This document shows positions 47,301 to 59,967 of a DNA stretch of 64,000 nt, one piece after another. The DNA comes from Chrysopilus asiliformis (Eukaryota > Arthropoda > Insecta > Diptera > Rhagionidae): contig OZ035960.1 of the NCBI GenBank assembly GCA_964034945.1, positions 21,563,487 to 21,627,486 of the forward strand, given 5' to 3'. The position numbers and the translations under genes were made by a program. Position 1 is the stretch's first letter. Every line of letters starts with the position of its first letter. The notes under the pieces were generated by a model. That model worked only from the letters and a program-made list of their open reading frames with translations, ran no database searches and had not been told where the DNA came from.

Positions 47301-49580
47301 ATTTTTTCCGATTGTTGTTTTTAATCGTCTTCAGGATACGTACCGTTTGACAAAAATTTTAATTTGAGGAAAGTTTTAGGTTAGAGAATTGAAATTAAGT
47401 TTGCAATTTATCATAACGAAAAAAATCTGAGAAAATTGATTTAAAAGCAATTTAATGTCCAGAGGCGGATTTAGACAATCTAAGGGAATGAATACTATCA
47501 AGTATTTCTTTAAATTTGACGTCTCAAAAGTTCAAAGCCGTATTTGTGTCACCATAGTTTACTCTCTTACATATTTGCTTGAATTCGAGGCTCCAACAGC
47601 CAGATTTGGACCCCTTTCACTTAAATGTGTGACGTATTTTCTAGAAGGCCCCAATTTAGTTTCAGGTTGGCCAATTAAATTGTCATCAAGCCTTTAAACT
47701 TACGATTTTACATTCCTTAAAATCTTGATTGACCAATCAGAGCTTGAGTTGGTGGCGATAAAAAATTTCATGATTTTTGTTTTGACATTTATGAATTTAA
47801 AATGGGGGAATCTTAATTCACTCGACAAAAAGTCTTCATGTAACTAATTGTAAAGGCTTTGGGATTTTTTTTCGCCTCCTCTTTTTTGCATCTGAAATTT
47901 CATGTTTTGCATGGATTGCAAATAGTTGCTGTCTGGTGAAAAGCATGTGAAGAAAACAAAATTCATTAGTTTTCTCTGTTCAGTTGTCCAAAAAACCCTT
48001 AATAGGACGATGTTTTTTGAGACAATAAAATTATAATCGACGCTTTCTAAAAAAAACCTATTAAAGCGCCTTAATACAAACAATACGTCTTGGTAATTTT
48101 CTCCTTTTCGGATCAACTATTAAAGCAAACCGTTTTCCACCTCTGACTGAGATTAAAAAACTCAAATCATGCATAGACATTCGAAGGGCAATAGAAACTA
48201 GACCTAAAATCAAAATTAAACTGAAAGCGAGCACAAATAAAGTTGAAATCTGAAAAAAATCGTAAAAACAATATCAATCAAAATCTAAAAAAAAAATATA
48301 ATTTTTTTTATAAAAAAATCATTGGCTTTTATTTCATATTAGACTTTACAAATTTAATGTTTTATAAATAAATATTAATACCATTTAAGAAATCGTTAAA
48401 AGTCATCTGTCTCTAATAGGACTTGATTTTGTTGAGTATTTGGAGTCCTTAACCATTTTGATTTAATTTCCAAATGAAAAATAATTGTAATTCAGATCAT
48501 AAAACGTATATAAAAATATTTTTATATATATTTGTCTCGTGTATTATTTATTTTCTTTTTTCATTTAAAAAAAAAGTTCTCTGCAATCATTTTATCATAA
48601 TTTACAAATTAATATTTCTATGCAAATACGTTACGACTTTTCAATCTAAATTTTGTTTCATTTCTCTCATCTTAATATGTAAGGCCACAAGCAATTAAAT
48701 AACAAAATTAAAAAAATATATGTTAAAATGATATTCGCAGCAAAAGAAAAAAAATACAGTAAATATAGTAATAATATAAAAACATGATTAATTAAAATAA
48801 TAAACTTAATTTGTATCTAATCTACTTGTAAAATAGGATAAACTATTAGCTAGGGTAATGATTTGATTTCTATTGATTTTTGTTCTTTAAACAAAATTGA
48901 TCAATTCTAGAGAGATTAAAAGCTCCACTACCCACTCCATAATAATGTAAACATAGAAGATTTTTTTATAAAAAATAAAAGAAGCAATTTTGTAATTTTC
49001 ATTTGATTTTCAATTCCAGCTCTTTATATCATCACAATTAACACTGATAATGGACACTTTTTGGAGAGTTTTTTTCCTTCTTCTTTGTTTAGCAGAAATT
49101 TTTTTTTGTTACTTGGTTCAATCACAACATTTACCTAAGAACACTCTGTCACTAACAATCTGGACGACTAGCGAAAAAAATGTGAATTTTTTTTTTTAAT
49201 CACAATCTTATTATTTACATAACAATAACAAATGATTTTTTCGTCAACTAAAATATAAAAAGCACATAAAAGCCAAAGACAAAACTGAAAATCTCTCCAT
49301 GACGTCGATGTCCATTTAAGCAAATTTTTACACAGTCAATAATTAATTATAATAATAGTAGTAGTAGCATTAGTAAGTATTATAATAGTATCTAGTGATA
49401 GTAGGTAGTAATGGTGCAATAAATTAAATTTTAAAACTTAAAAATTTCTTCCAATTAATCACTAGAGCATTTTGAAAAATTGTAAAATAACGTGTTATAT
49501 TTTCGGATTCCAAAATTTAAAAAAAAAATAGAAAATAGTAATAATTATAAAGACTTAATGAGTCACTAGTACGATGTTAG
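44380..49580. other. Intergenic stretch between the repeat gene and drongo
   Basis: Very AT-rich. Seen: a (CTT)n tract at 44652-44672 facing AAGAAGAAG tracts at 44712-44735 as an inverted pair; a decayed core-like GTTAGACACTTGAATTTTTT at about 44975; ACGTTATAACGT-type palindromic words at 45430-45530 and 45866; a (TAG)n stretch near 49350-49395. No coding exon supported. The part left of 49588 includes the drongo 3' untranslated region. Confidence 0.45.
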
Positions 49581-49587
49581 TGCAATT

Positions 49588-52500
49588 TCATAAAAATGGA
49601 TTGTTGCTGTTCATGGACGTTGTCTAAAGAAACAAAAATATAAATTTAAAAATCTTGAATTACTTGGAAATTTTAAAGTTCATTTACCGCAAATGGATTT
49701 CGAGCCGCAATACCACCAGTGGCGATGGGCTGCATTCCGTATGATGTGACTCCGCACGAACTCTCATTGGCATTTCCATTAAATAGAGCTCCTGTAGTCG
49801 CATACCCGTTGGTTGTAAAGCCGGTTGATGAACTAAAGGCAGGACTGGAACCGAAAACAGGAACTCCCGTCACTGTAGGTTGCTGCGGTGCCGATGCACT
49901 AAACATTTTGTTGGTTTGGTTGTTTTGAAATGGATTGGCGATTTGTTGCGGCTGAGCCACTTTGAAGGGATTGGCGGCAGCAGCGGTTGATACGACTGGG
50001 AAATAAATTTTTGTTATTATTTCGATTTAGTATTTTTCTCTTGTAAATTAAATTTCTTTATCAATAGATATAGAATAAATTGTAATGCCCAGTTGATATT
50101 TGGTTAGTTGCTAGTTTACAGTAGAGAGCCTATAACCTAGAGAGTGGCCATGGGGACATCTAAAAATGGCCGCCGAGCTGAAAAACGAGCGCGAAAAACT
50201 TTAAAAATTTGATTCATTGTTATAAATAATTGCCAAAATAACTGAAGGTGGTTAATATATGTAAAAATAGCATGTTTGAGGTATCAAAAAAATTTGGAAA
50301 CTCATAGTTGTTTTGATAAATTGAAAAATTGTTTACAGACTGTTCTAATCTGGAGAAAAAGCTGTTCTAACTGACCTAATAGACTGTTCTAATTGGAGTT
50401 AATAGACTGTCCTACTCAGTAGCACAGTCTATTAAGGTAGCATGGCCACTCTCTAGGTTAAAGGCTCTCTAGTTTACAGTAACTGGTAAGTAGCACACAG
50501 CTTCTAACGGTAGGTGATTTCTGAACTAGCATCACACTAGTTCAAAACTTTTGTCCTGGTTGTCAGCTACTGTCAACTAGCCTAATGTGAACTGGACATA
50601 AGGTGGGATTTTTTTCTATTTTCGATGTTCTCGTTAAGATAAGATAAAATTGGTGGTATTGAAGTTAAAAACTGTGTATTTATCATTTTAAATAATTCTA
50701 ATGCTCAAAGAAATGATTTTGACATGTGGATAATGTAGAAAAATACAATTGCCTATTATTTGTCGGTATGGGTTTGCAAAACACTAAAAAAAATCACATC
50801 TCAAACCTTTGAAAAATACCTTTGAAAAACCTTTGAAAAATACCCATTTTAGCGTGTTTACGCCACTTTTTATATTTTTGTGTCGTTTTTGTTTTGATTT
50901 CACGCTTTTGCTATAAAGAAAATTTTATTCTAAGGTAAATGCATAAAAAAATTCGTTTGAAGTAATATTTTTTTGATGAATGGAGTAAGGCTGACAGGAT
51001 GCCAATTTTGACACGGTGTACCAATTTATGGAAAATGACGAAAAATCATATTTAAAACGGAAATTATAAAAATCTAACAACGCAATAAATTTGTTTAAGG
51101 GCAACATACTTTTAATCCAAAAAGGTTTTGGAGAAAATGCAGTTATTTCGTTTTTCTTAATGCACAAAAAAACTAAAATGTTACTCCAGAAATATGACAA
51201 AAAGAAATTGATTTTTGCATGTTCGTCCGTCCGTCCGTCTGTGGCGCAGATTGCAGGCGCACGGATTGAGCTAGATACTTGAAATTTTATGCAGATTTGT
51301 TTTTCGTGAAATGCAAGGCTAAATTCGTTAATGGGCAAAAATGAACCATTAGGGAGGGGGGGGGGCATACGAACGAAAACGTTTTTTATGAATATCTCGA
51401 AAACGGTGAATCTCATCAAAAAAGTCCAAGAACAAAAGTTATTTAGGATATGATTCTACATAAAACTTCCATACATCAAAATCCGATTGGAATAAATTTC
51501 AAAAAATCTTTTTAGAAAGTTTGACTTCAAAGTGGAATTTTGATACACCTGTTCGCTGTTCACTTAAACCTCGAACAATGCCATATCACCATACGGGTTT
51601 TCAATAATTGCCAGATTAGCAATTATAGCTTTTGTTATGTTTAGCATTATCAATTCACCAGGCGGAGAAAAAGGGGTGGTCCCTTTTTCCCCGGGTGCCC
51701 ATTTTTCCCTATATAGATAGATTCGTCGATTGCTTTCTGGGAACTGTAGCCTTTCTTACATTTAAAAATGGCGAAAAGAAAATTAGAGTTAATATCTGTG
51801 AAAGTACAACAAAAACACACCTGGCGTATTGAAGGATTCAATAGCTGCAGCCTTATTTTCTCTTAACTGTTCATCAAGATCCTTAAGGGCGGCATAGCGA
51901 TCTGCAGATGGTGTCGTAGACGGATTTGAGTTAAATGTGGCACTGGACACAAGATGATTATTTGAAGAGTTCATCGGCATCGGAAAACCTAAAAATGCAA
52001 AAGCACATTAATTTTGAAAATTTGAAAACGTTTTAATACCGACAAAGTTTCTAGCATTGGAACAATAGAAAATATCAAAAACAAAATAACATCACATCAC
52101 ACTATTTACGATTACATTATTTTTATAGGTTTTAAAAAAAATATATTTTTGTATAAAAAAGGAAGTCTTCGAAGAATTTTAAAGAAAATTAAGGAACGTT
52201 TATACAATAATTAGTGTGACCACTTTAGTATTTGAATATCTCGAAACTTCAGGTTTATTGGTCAATATTTTTGAATAATATTTTTTGTTCATTTGTACCG
52301 GATTTTTCCTGCCGAACGATTGAATATTTAAACCAGGGGTCATCAAAGTAACTGTCCCTCCCTTTACAATCAAAATTTATAACCACTACAAAATAAAATA
52401 CAGTTCAATGAAACACAACCTTCCACGGCAATGGCTTGAGATGAACTGATTTAACACGTTGGCTACCATGTGAGTCACCGGTGTACACACACTATTGTCA

Positions 52501-55500
52501 TTACCGTCAGTTTCTCAAGTTCCATGGTTGAGTGCAGTCGCTCGTGCGGTACAAAGGGGTTTTTTTTTGTCCGTTATATTTTATTCGATTCGTTCGTTTT
52601 TGTCTGTATTGATCTTGTGTTCACTGGTGACTCACAAAGTACAGAAATGATTTTTGCGATTTTTCCCAGTGTATACTAGCGGAGTAAGCGTTTTTTTTGG
52701 CTGGTAGCCAACGTGTTAAAATGAAATGCGTTATGCTAATAATGCACCGATTCCAACTCAAAGCACGATTCGTTTTATTCCTGCGATCCGAAGCCACAAC
52801 ACACAAGCATTATAGCACACAATAAAAGGTCGATTATAGTGGCTACGCTGTTAAAGCGAATCTGTGTGATGAGCCAGCCGAGCCACTAGCTAATGATACC
52901 TGATTTAAACCCTAATTTTCGAGATATTCAAAATTAAGGAACTTTTTTTTTTAAAAAAAGTAAACATAGTCTAATCAGACGATAGGCCGTGTGCACTTTC
53001 TTGGTGCGAATTCTCCAACTTTTGGGACCAAAAGTGGGTAAATGATTTGTTTCAAAGGTAGGTGTTTATTGTCAAACCTTGAACAAGCGTATTTGCCCAC
53101 TTTTATTCATTGAAGTGAACCTGAAAATTTGGTCCAAAAGAGTAGAGTATCAGCATATGCTTTATTTTATGCAAACGGCCAAATTTTAATGTTAACAAAT
53201 GTGTAAGAGTGTAAATGTGTAAGATCTAAAAAAAATACAACCATCAAAATATTAAAAAAAATTTAAAAAAAAGTTATATTCAAAAATCTATTTTCTAAGC
53301 ATCAGATAAAATAAAAACCATAAAAAATTTGTTTTTCAAAACATTTTCATTTTGGAAGGGAACTTAAATTTCAAAAATTTTACAACTAAGGCCCCGTCTA
53401 CATTTGCGATTTTTTCTTGAATTTCTTCGGAAATTTTATTCAGAATTTGTTTCCCGAATTTTATTCATCTATCGCAAAATTAAAATCACTTAACAAAAGC
53501 TGTCAAAATTTGAATTTAGTTCGGCGATTTTATATGAAAAAATTCAAGTCTGTCAGGAATCAATTTCTCAGTTTTGTGTCGTAATATAAAGGGTTGTGAG
53601 AAGTAAATTTAATGTCGAAGAATAAAATTCGCGGAATAAAGTGTCAGTTATAAACGGCGCCTTAAACAAACGGTTCAGCACAATGGAAAAAATAAGCAAA
53701 TCACAACAACAACGAAACTATTTGTAACTAAAAACAAAATACTTGCTCAAACCTCAAAACTAATTTTTAAAAAAAAATCTAACACAACAACGAATTTTAA
53801 AGGAGAGAAGGGCTACATTTTCCTTCTATTCAGCTGAAACAAAAACTTACTCCAGCGAATTTGTTCGGCAACATTGTTATTCGTATTCGTGTAGGGCCAT
53901 TGGAATTGCTGCCAAACATTCCATTGCATCGTATTAAAATCGTTGACATTGTTGTTTGATTGGACGGTATTCATATTCAAATTATTATTATTTAAATTGT
54001 TGTTAAAATTTGCTGCATAATGGATGGCATTTGTATAGTTGTTGCTATTTATATTGTTGTTCATAAAGTTGTTGTTGGTATTGCTTACCTGGTAAGCTAA
54101 TTTGTAAACGATAGTAAGAAAATTACTTCAGTATTAATCAGTTCGATTTTCAACAAAATATACTGACTACACTACACAGAAAAAATGCTATCAGTTTTTT
54201 AAAAGCATGGAGTTTTCGAGGCAATAAATAGTAATGGATTTTTTTATATCTTCTACTCATCAACACTCAATACGGACGGCTAATCCTTGGCATTAAATAT
54301 TTTTCTTTAATACCGTGCTTCTAGTCAACAATTTGATCCAATGTTTTTCCAGACGTAATCATGGTAAAGTGTGACGCAAGTAGAAAGGGGTGGGTAAACG
54401 AAAGGTGTCAACATTATTGTTTAATGGTTTAGTGGTTTTTGGTTCGACTCAAAAAATTGGTTTGCATCTCTACTTTTTAAGCATGGCTTTACTGTGTAAG
54501 ACTGAAAATATGATTAGCATACCGTATGCGTCATAAAAATCTGGAATCTAGTACTGCAAGTATTTTCAAGGAGATAACGGTTGCTTATTAATTTGTACTA
54601 CGTTTGAAAGGGTTTGTAAATACAACTTCGTACATAATTGAGCCAAAAAATGAAATGTTTATAAATATAGCAACATGGGGCAGGCTCAAAGAGTGAAAAT
54701 CATGAAGTTGGTCCACGTGCGGAAGTCTAATAAGGCGATTTCTAATGAATTAAACGTAGCGTTGTCAACTGTTTATGCTGTAAGAGCGACTTGTTTGGCC
54801 AGGGGAATAGTTAGGCCGCAATCTTGAAGCGGTAGACCCATTTCAGTAAAGACTCCAGTGTTGATTAGGGCAATCAAAGGAAGGATCAGAAGGAATCCGG
54901 TAAGGACATCTTGGAGAGTCATGTAAAACCATCTAAAGAGTCAACCTCCAGTAATGATGTGTTTTACGTATTTCGACAAGAGGGGGCACCGTGCCATACT
55001 GCCAGAAGTACCCAAATTTGGATAATTTAAAAAACTTCTGGTCTAAGGACATGTGGTCACCGAGCTCTCCAGATCTTAATCCCCTGGATTTTTTAATATG
55101 GGCATATGTTCAGGCTAAGACTGGAGCTAAGGCTCACAGTAATGTGCAAGCCCTGAAGTCCACCATTACCATCGCATGGAACGACAAGCCGGAGTCTTAT
55201 TTAATATTGACCTGCAAGAAGTACAGGCCCCGTTTGGGGAAGTTCGTAAATGCTGGGGGTGGGCATTTTGAATAATTTTTTTTACTAGTATGTAAGATTT
55301 AGTTTAGAGCAAAACATATTTTTTTTCGTTCAACTTCTGTGTTTTTTTAAACGGTTTACAATTTAATATGAATTTTCCAGATTTTTATGACGTGTACGGT
55401 ATATAACAGTTCTCTAGTATTTAAAATAGTTATAAAACAAAGTCTAATATTTGCTGATGTTTCCTAATTAAAAACTCCTTAAATTTTTGTAGCGAAAAAT

Positions 55501-57562
55501 TTCTAACAGTATTTTTTATCTTTTAATCTATATTTTAAAAAATTTCTTATTAAAACTCAATTAAAAATTTTAGTCTAAAGAAAAATACGAAAGTTAAAGA
55601 TTATGCGTTGTAATTGATCGTTGTCAAAGGCATTTAAAATACTCTGTTGATCTCAAACAGAAAACTTTCAAAAAATCAACTGCTCGAATTCAATTAGTTA
55701 TATTAAAATAAGATCAGGCTCCTAGGCGCCAACTTATTATCTCTCGACCCAAATAAAAATATAAAATTTATGTTAATAATGAATTCAAACAACTCAATCA
55801 ATTAATTTGCGGCAAATTGAGAACTAAATACTTTGACTGATTTTTAAACCTAGCAAAAATCTATTTGATGTGATTAAATTTTTTAAAGATTACGATGAAA
55901 GAATTTAAAACTAATTTGATAAGGAGATGTGAAAAATTTCAGTAAAACTAAATAAAATGTAGTTTTATATAAATTCTGATGCAATTTTCCGGGTTTAGCT
56001 GAACTTTACAATTTAAAAAAAAACCGTAATTATACGCATAGTAGTAATCTGGCTTTCAGTTTTATGATTCAATAGATTTTATAATTTATAAGCATTCAAC
56101 TAGATTCGATTATATGTAAAGTGATATAAATTTTATTGATACGCGATTAACCGTATCAGTTATGTTTTTTTAAATAGACAGGTTTAAGCGCGAGTTTAAC
56201 ACCATTACGTAAACTGATTGTGGTTTTGCAGATAAACTTATAATTAACAAACTTTATATTTGATCATAGAAATTGTTTACATAAAAAAAACTTTACTCCA
56301 TTAATTTACAGGAAACACGACCAATTAATTTGCTTTCTTGAAATAACATTTTCTATTATTCTTAGTTCTTAATTAACCACAACAGACTTTCGAGATTAGT
56401 TAAATCCACATTCGTAAATCATGTTTTCCTTTAGAAATGACAAAAACTGATGGCCAATTTCGCATTATCATCGACTAATAAGTAAATAATGAGAAATATT
56501 ATCTTACCAGCGGCATTATAAATCGGTGCATGATCGAAATCAGCGAAATTCTCATTTGCGTTTGCTGCCTCTGTAATTGCGTTACTGCCAGCAATACTAC
56601 GAGCGCCATTGATGAAATTATTCGCTTGGATACGACTCGTTGCGGTTCCATTCTGTTGAGTTTTGAATCCGTTCAATGTTCCACCACCACCACCACCTGA
56701 TGTGGAATTTGCGGATGTTGCATTAAATATATTAGCCGAACCGAAATCAGCCACAAAATCCGAATCAGGTGTGAATTTATTATTGCTGGTGAATCCTCCG
56801 ACACCACCATTAGTATCGGTTTTCGTGAATGCCGCTATATTCAGGCTATTTTTATTAATAGCTTGACGGTTATTTAGATTTGAAACATGATTTAAGCCAT
56901 TTACTAAAATATTACTATTACTATCATTAATGCTAGTGCCATTTAGACCGCCGATATTGCCAGTGCCATTGACAATCGTTGCTGAGGACTGTTGTTTGTT
57001 TTTCTGTCGGCCATTCGATGCTGTCGCAAAGAAATTATTATCGTCGGGCGCGAATTGATTTTGAAAATTATATCTAGTTTGATTTCTATTACTAATGGAA
57101 TTGTTGTTAATATGATTACTGTTGTTCGAATTCATGCTTGAATTTGAGGTTTTTGTGTTCGCAGGAAGCCAAAACGCCGATGCTGATGCCGACGAAGCAG
57201 CATTGTTGGAGGATTGCGCTAGTCCAGCAATATTTTTATTGCTGCTATCAATAGCGGCGTTCTTAATATTACTGTTACTAATATTACTAGTTAAATTATT
57301 ATTGCCATTAACATTCGATACATTTGTTGCATTTGTTAATGATTTGAGCGGACTAGCTGGTTCTAAGTAATATCGCTTTCTCTCGTATTTGTCTATCATC
57401 AATTCCCGCTGATCCTGGTGAATGATTCGCTTTGGATCCCATAGGCCTAGCCAGGTTTTGGCACAAACGTCATTACCGTGCGTTTTCACGAATTCGAGTT
57501 CTTCGGGGGAGAATGTCGCCATCGAAATTGATTTCACTCGATGTGGGGGTGTCAATCCGCGC
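49588..57562 (-). CDS. drongo: drongo orthologue (Arf-GAP family, AGFG1-like), 3' five coding exons
   Basis: Minus-strand exons 56508-57562, 53851-54096, 51821-51988, 49688-49995 and 49588-49623; all phases agree, about 603 residues visible. Exon A continues an ArfGAP domain: RGLTPPHRVKSISMATFSPE, then FVKTHGNDVCAKTWLGLWDP and YERKRYYLEPASPLKSL, which is the AGFG/drongo signature. The C4 zinc finger with the arginine finger must lie in an upstream exon beyond the window. Long Asn/Ser-rich stretches follow, then DRYAALKDLDEQLRENK (the conserved YAAL.LD motif), and four NPF motifs (AANPFK, IANPFQ, ARNPFA, NNPFL at the end). NPF motifs bind EH-domain endocytic proteins; AGFG1 links SNARE cargo to clathrin and the fly gene is named drongo. 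The last exon has only 36 nt, ending in NPFL as in human AGFG1. Introns carry transposons, all outside splice sites. Confidence 0.93.
50123..50470. mobile_element. MITE with AGAGAGCC ends and 10-bp target duplication, in a drongo intron
   Basis: 348 bp, ends AGAGAGCCTATAACCTAGAG and CTCTAGGTTAAAGGCTCTCT, continuing inward as AGTGGCCATG / CATGGCCACT. AGTTTACAGT stands directly on both sides (50113-50122, 50471-50480). The length of the duplication suggests a Mutator-like element. Several GACTGTTCTAA words lie inside. Confidence 0.8.
51150..51640 (-). mobile_element. GTCY-core element, type A, copy 4, in a drongo intron
   Basis: Short (GTCC)n at 51223-51240, core GATTGAGCTAGATACTTGAA at 51265-51284, a run of ten G near 51356-51366, inverted end TCACCATACGGGT at 51586-51598, then a hairpin-like AATTGCCAGATTAGCAATT and tail TAGCTTTTGTTATG. 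The other end is missing, as in copy 2. Confidence 0.6.
51989..53390. other. drongo intron, no further feature
   Basis: Part of the intron 51989-53850 between the YAAL exon and the Asn-rich exon. A matched word pair AACACGTTGGCTACCA (about 52454) and TGGCTGGTAGCCAACGTGTT (about 52698-52717) marks a probable MITE of about 265 bp at 52454-52717. Nothing else noted. Confidence 0.45.
53391..53664. mobile_element. MITE family AAGGCCCCGT, copy 1, in a drongo intron
   Basis: Ends AAGGCCCCGTCTACATTTGC and TATAAACGGCGCCTT, about 275 bp. Interior words (TTCTTGAATTTCTTCG, CTGTCAAAATTT, TTTTGTGTCGTAAT) recur at 59692-59966 and in broken form at 57.78-58.32 kb. Confidence 0.65.
54522..55399 (+). mobile_element. 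Deleted mariner-like element (rosa/DD41D-like), in a drongo intron
   Basis: 878 bp between TA dinucleotides (54520-54521, 55400-55401). Inverted ends CCGTATGCGTCATAAAAATC (left) and GATTTTTATGACGTGTACGG (right), continuing as TGGAA / TTCCA. Shorter than a full element by roughly 400 bp. Confidence 0.82.
54675..55275 (+). pseudogene. Broken mariner-like transposase
   Basis: An ATG at 54675 opens a helix-turn-helix start (GQAQRVKIMKLVHVRKSNKA, then ISNELNVALSTVYAV), followed by a stop after IVRPQS. The catalytic middle is deleted. The second catalytic position reads QEGAPCHTA, i.e. Glu where family members have Asp. A frameshift precedes the third motif, MWSPSSPDLNPLDFLIW, and the end NAGGGHFE matches the C-terminus typical of the rosa-type mariners. 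Clearly dead. It is inserted on the strand opposite to drongo. Confidence 0.82.
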
Positions 57563-57779
57563 CTAAAATGTGAAAATATTTGTTTAATTTTTTTGTTTTT
57601 AAATGATTTTATTTGATTAATTGTTTTTGGGAAAGAGGAAACATAAAAGACTTGTGACAATTCAATCCGATTTTAATGAGAAGCAGAAAAACTCACTTAT
57701 CTGTCGAAATTTTGATTCCCTTGCCTCCCAATACCAAGATAACACCATCTTAAACTCATTTTGATGCACTTGACATTGG

Positions 57780-58320
57780 GGGGCACATCTAACACACAAT
57801 CCGCGAATTTCATTCTGCTGTACAAACTTTTTAATTGCGACACAGAATTCCCGAAATTTCTTGGAACTCTGGCCACTTGTGCTAAGTTCTAAAGGTGCCG
57901 CTCCACATGAGAGTAAATACGCGAGTAACTCTCAAAAACTCTCGAGAGTTACTCGCAGGAGGTTGTACATTTCAGAGTCAATTTCGGCGGTTTTTCTCTT
58001 TTCAAGACCAATATCTTGATTTTTTTGACATCTTGCTTTGGAGAGTTCTCGAGAGCTACTAGTGAAATTCAAACGTCGTTCGTATCTGGCAAGCAACTAC
58101 CCGAGAGTTCAGTGGGTGCGTATCCACTAGAGAGTAGAATCACTTTTGACAGCTCGTAGAAACTAGCTCGCGAGTTTCTGCGAGCGACTCTCAGAGACGT
58201 GTCCATTTGCGAGTAGCTGCTATCGAAAGGTTCTCGCCGGCATTTACTCTCATGTGGAGCGGCACCTTAAGAGAGAAATTCTAGTGAAAATCGCAAATGT
58301 AAACGATGCCGTAGATTTTT
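57780..58320 (-). mobile_element. MITE family AAGGCCCCGT, copy 2, split by another MITE
   Basis: Right piece 58268-58320 (complement begins GGCATCGTTTACATTTGCGA) and left piece about 57780-57890 (complement GAATTCTGTGTCGCAATTAA) match the interior of the copies at 53391 and 59692. The gap between them is the 375-bp element 57893-58267. An open frame crossing 57661-57890 is explained by this repeat. Confidence 0.6.
57893..58267. mobile_element. MITE family AGGTGCCGCTCCACATGAG, copy 1
   Basis: 375 bp, ends AGGTGCCGCTCCACATGAGA and complement, TAA on both sides (57890-57892, 58268-58270). Interior is made of ACTCTCGAGAG-type palindromic words (CGCGAGTAACTCTC, GAGAGTTACTCG). A 3-bp TWA duplication is the mark of PIF/Harbinger elements; superfamily by inference. 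Confidence 0.82.
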
Positions 58321-58324
58321 TGGA

Positions 58325-59690
58325 ACAATAACTCTGATTCCGAATCAGGTAGTAGTTTTTTGAGATATACAGAGTGTTTTATAAATTGATTCAAGACATA
58401 GAGGTATTGATGGATTATCCTGTATTTCGGGCAAAAACTAGAACTGCAACAATCGAAACATTTCTGGATTCGAGATGATAAATAACCCAAAAATGATTTT
58501 AAAATCAAAAAAAGATGTTTTTGTTTATGCGTGAGATATACTTTCCAGTTCGTGAGTTCCATTTAAAATAAAAAATAGGAAAAAAGAAAAAAATAAATAA
58601 ACAATTACGAACATTTTTCGCCAAAATTACAAAGTTGCCTATTTTTTATATCCACTGAAAATTTATTAAAAAGAACAAACAATCTTTTTAAATATAAGTT
58701 TTTGAAATTTTCCTTTCTAAACAAAAATCAATTTCCATATTCAAAACCACCAAAAACTCCTAATTTCATTTTTTTTTTTAAATTTATATCTCTATTACAC
58801 AAAATTGTATTAAATAGAATATCGGCAAAATTCATGATTAATTGATTTGTTTCCCCTTAATTTTCTTAAGAATTATGAGTAATTTACTTAAAATTGAAAT
58901 ATCATAATGTGTAAAAATCCCTTAATATAATGAATTTTATGAGAAAATGAATAATTCAGAAAGTTTATATTTTCGGCGTGAGGGATAAATTAAAAGCGAA
59001 TGAATCATTGACTATTTAATTAAATGCAAATTAGTGAATTTAATAACATCCAGTCAGTCAGTCAGTCACTAGATGGAGTTTTATGGAAATTTCATGGATT
59101 AATTTCGTAATCCAATTACAAACTGTGTTTGTATTGTGAAACTTGTAATGAATCAAATTTAAAAATAATTTTAAATACAAAAACATAGCAAATTGCATGC
59201 AATGTTATCAGTAAGGCTATTGATTTTTCACAGTAACTTGAAGCAAGAAAACAAAATGCAGAGCAAGAAACTCTTGCAGCTGCCATTTATATTCCTGGAG
59301 TTGAATGGTTTTTTATCACAAAATTGCAGGTCAGTAATCTTTTGAATGCCAAATGCACAAAAATAATGTGGCCAGTAGGAATAATCATAATATGTATTCG
59401 CAAGTGGCAATGAAAATTATATTTCTCTCTAATTTTTGAATGGACAATCGGTGGCTGTCATCCCTAGGGGAAGGTCTTATCGTTTTGCTACTTATGGGGC
59501 ATATTTTGTGTTCTGTTTTAAATTTGAAGGTGTTATCTGTGGACCCTGAAACGATAAATTATCCAGTAGAGGAAATATTCATGTCGAAAGTAATTTAAAA
59601 AAACATAACATTGAAAATTTTGACTACTTTTGTGGTCCTCGAAAATAATTGTAGTGTAAATTTGAGTAATTTTTTGCAATATTTAAAATC
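58325..59690. other. AT-rich stretch without recognised features
   Basis: No coding exon found. CAGTCAGTCAGTCAGTCAC at 59051-59069 is a short tandem repeat. Presumably upstream intron or flank of drongo. Confidence 0.45.
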
Positions 59691-59691
59691 T

Positions 59692-59966
59692 AAGGCCCCG
59701 TTTACACTTGCGATTCTTTCTTGATTTTCTTCGCGAAATTTTTTCGACGATTTTATTTATTTATCAAGCATAGAATAAATTCACTCAGCAAAAGTGGTCA
59801 AAATTTTAATTTATTCCGACGATTTTGTGTGAAAAAATTCCAGTTCCGGCGACTTTCAGGAATAAATTTCAGAATTCTGTGTCGTAATGTAAAAGTTCAT
59901 GTAATTTGAATTTTGTGTCACCCAATAATATTCACGGAATGAAGAGTCAAATGCAAACAACGCCTT
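59692..59966. mobile_element. MITE family AAGGCCCCGT, copy 3
   Basis: Ends AAGGCCCCGTTTACACTTGC and GCAAACAACGCCTT, about 275 bp. Its right end (CGCCTTA) touches the next element at 59968 directly. Confidence 0.65.
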
Positions 59967-59967
59967 A

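Larger units (their letters stand above)
54097..56507. other. drongo intron
   Basis: 2.4-kb intron between the large exon and the Asn-rich exon. Apart from the deleted mariner at 54522-55399 it is plain AT-rich DNA with no other recognised feature. Confidence 0.6.

Noticed and set aside
47455..47697. Plus-strand frame starting MSRGGFRQSK
   Set aside because: Begins with a GGCGGATTTAGA phrase typical of dispersed repeats; no domain or splice evidence.
57661..57890. Open minus-strand frame with cysteines (KKFREFCVAIKKFVQ, LCVRCAPQC) next to drongo, considered as the missing zinc-finger exon
   Set aside because: The sequence matches the interior of the AAGGCCCCGT MITE family (copies at 53391 and 59692), and the spacing of cysteines does not fit the ArfGAP finger.
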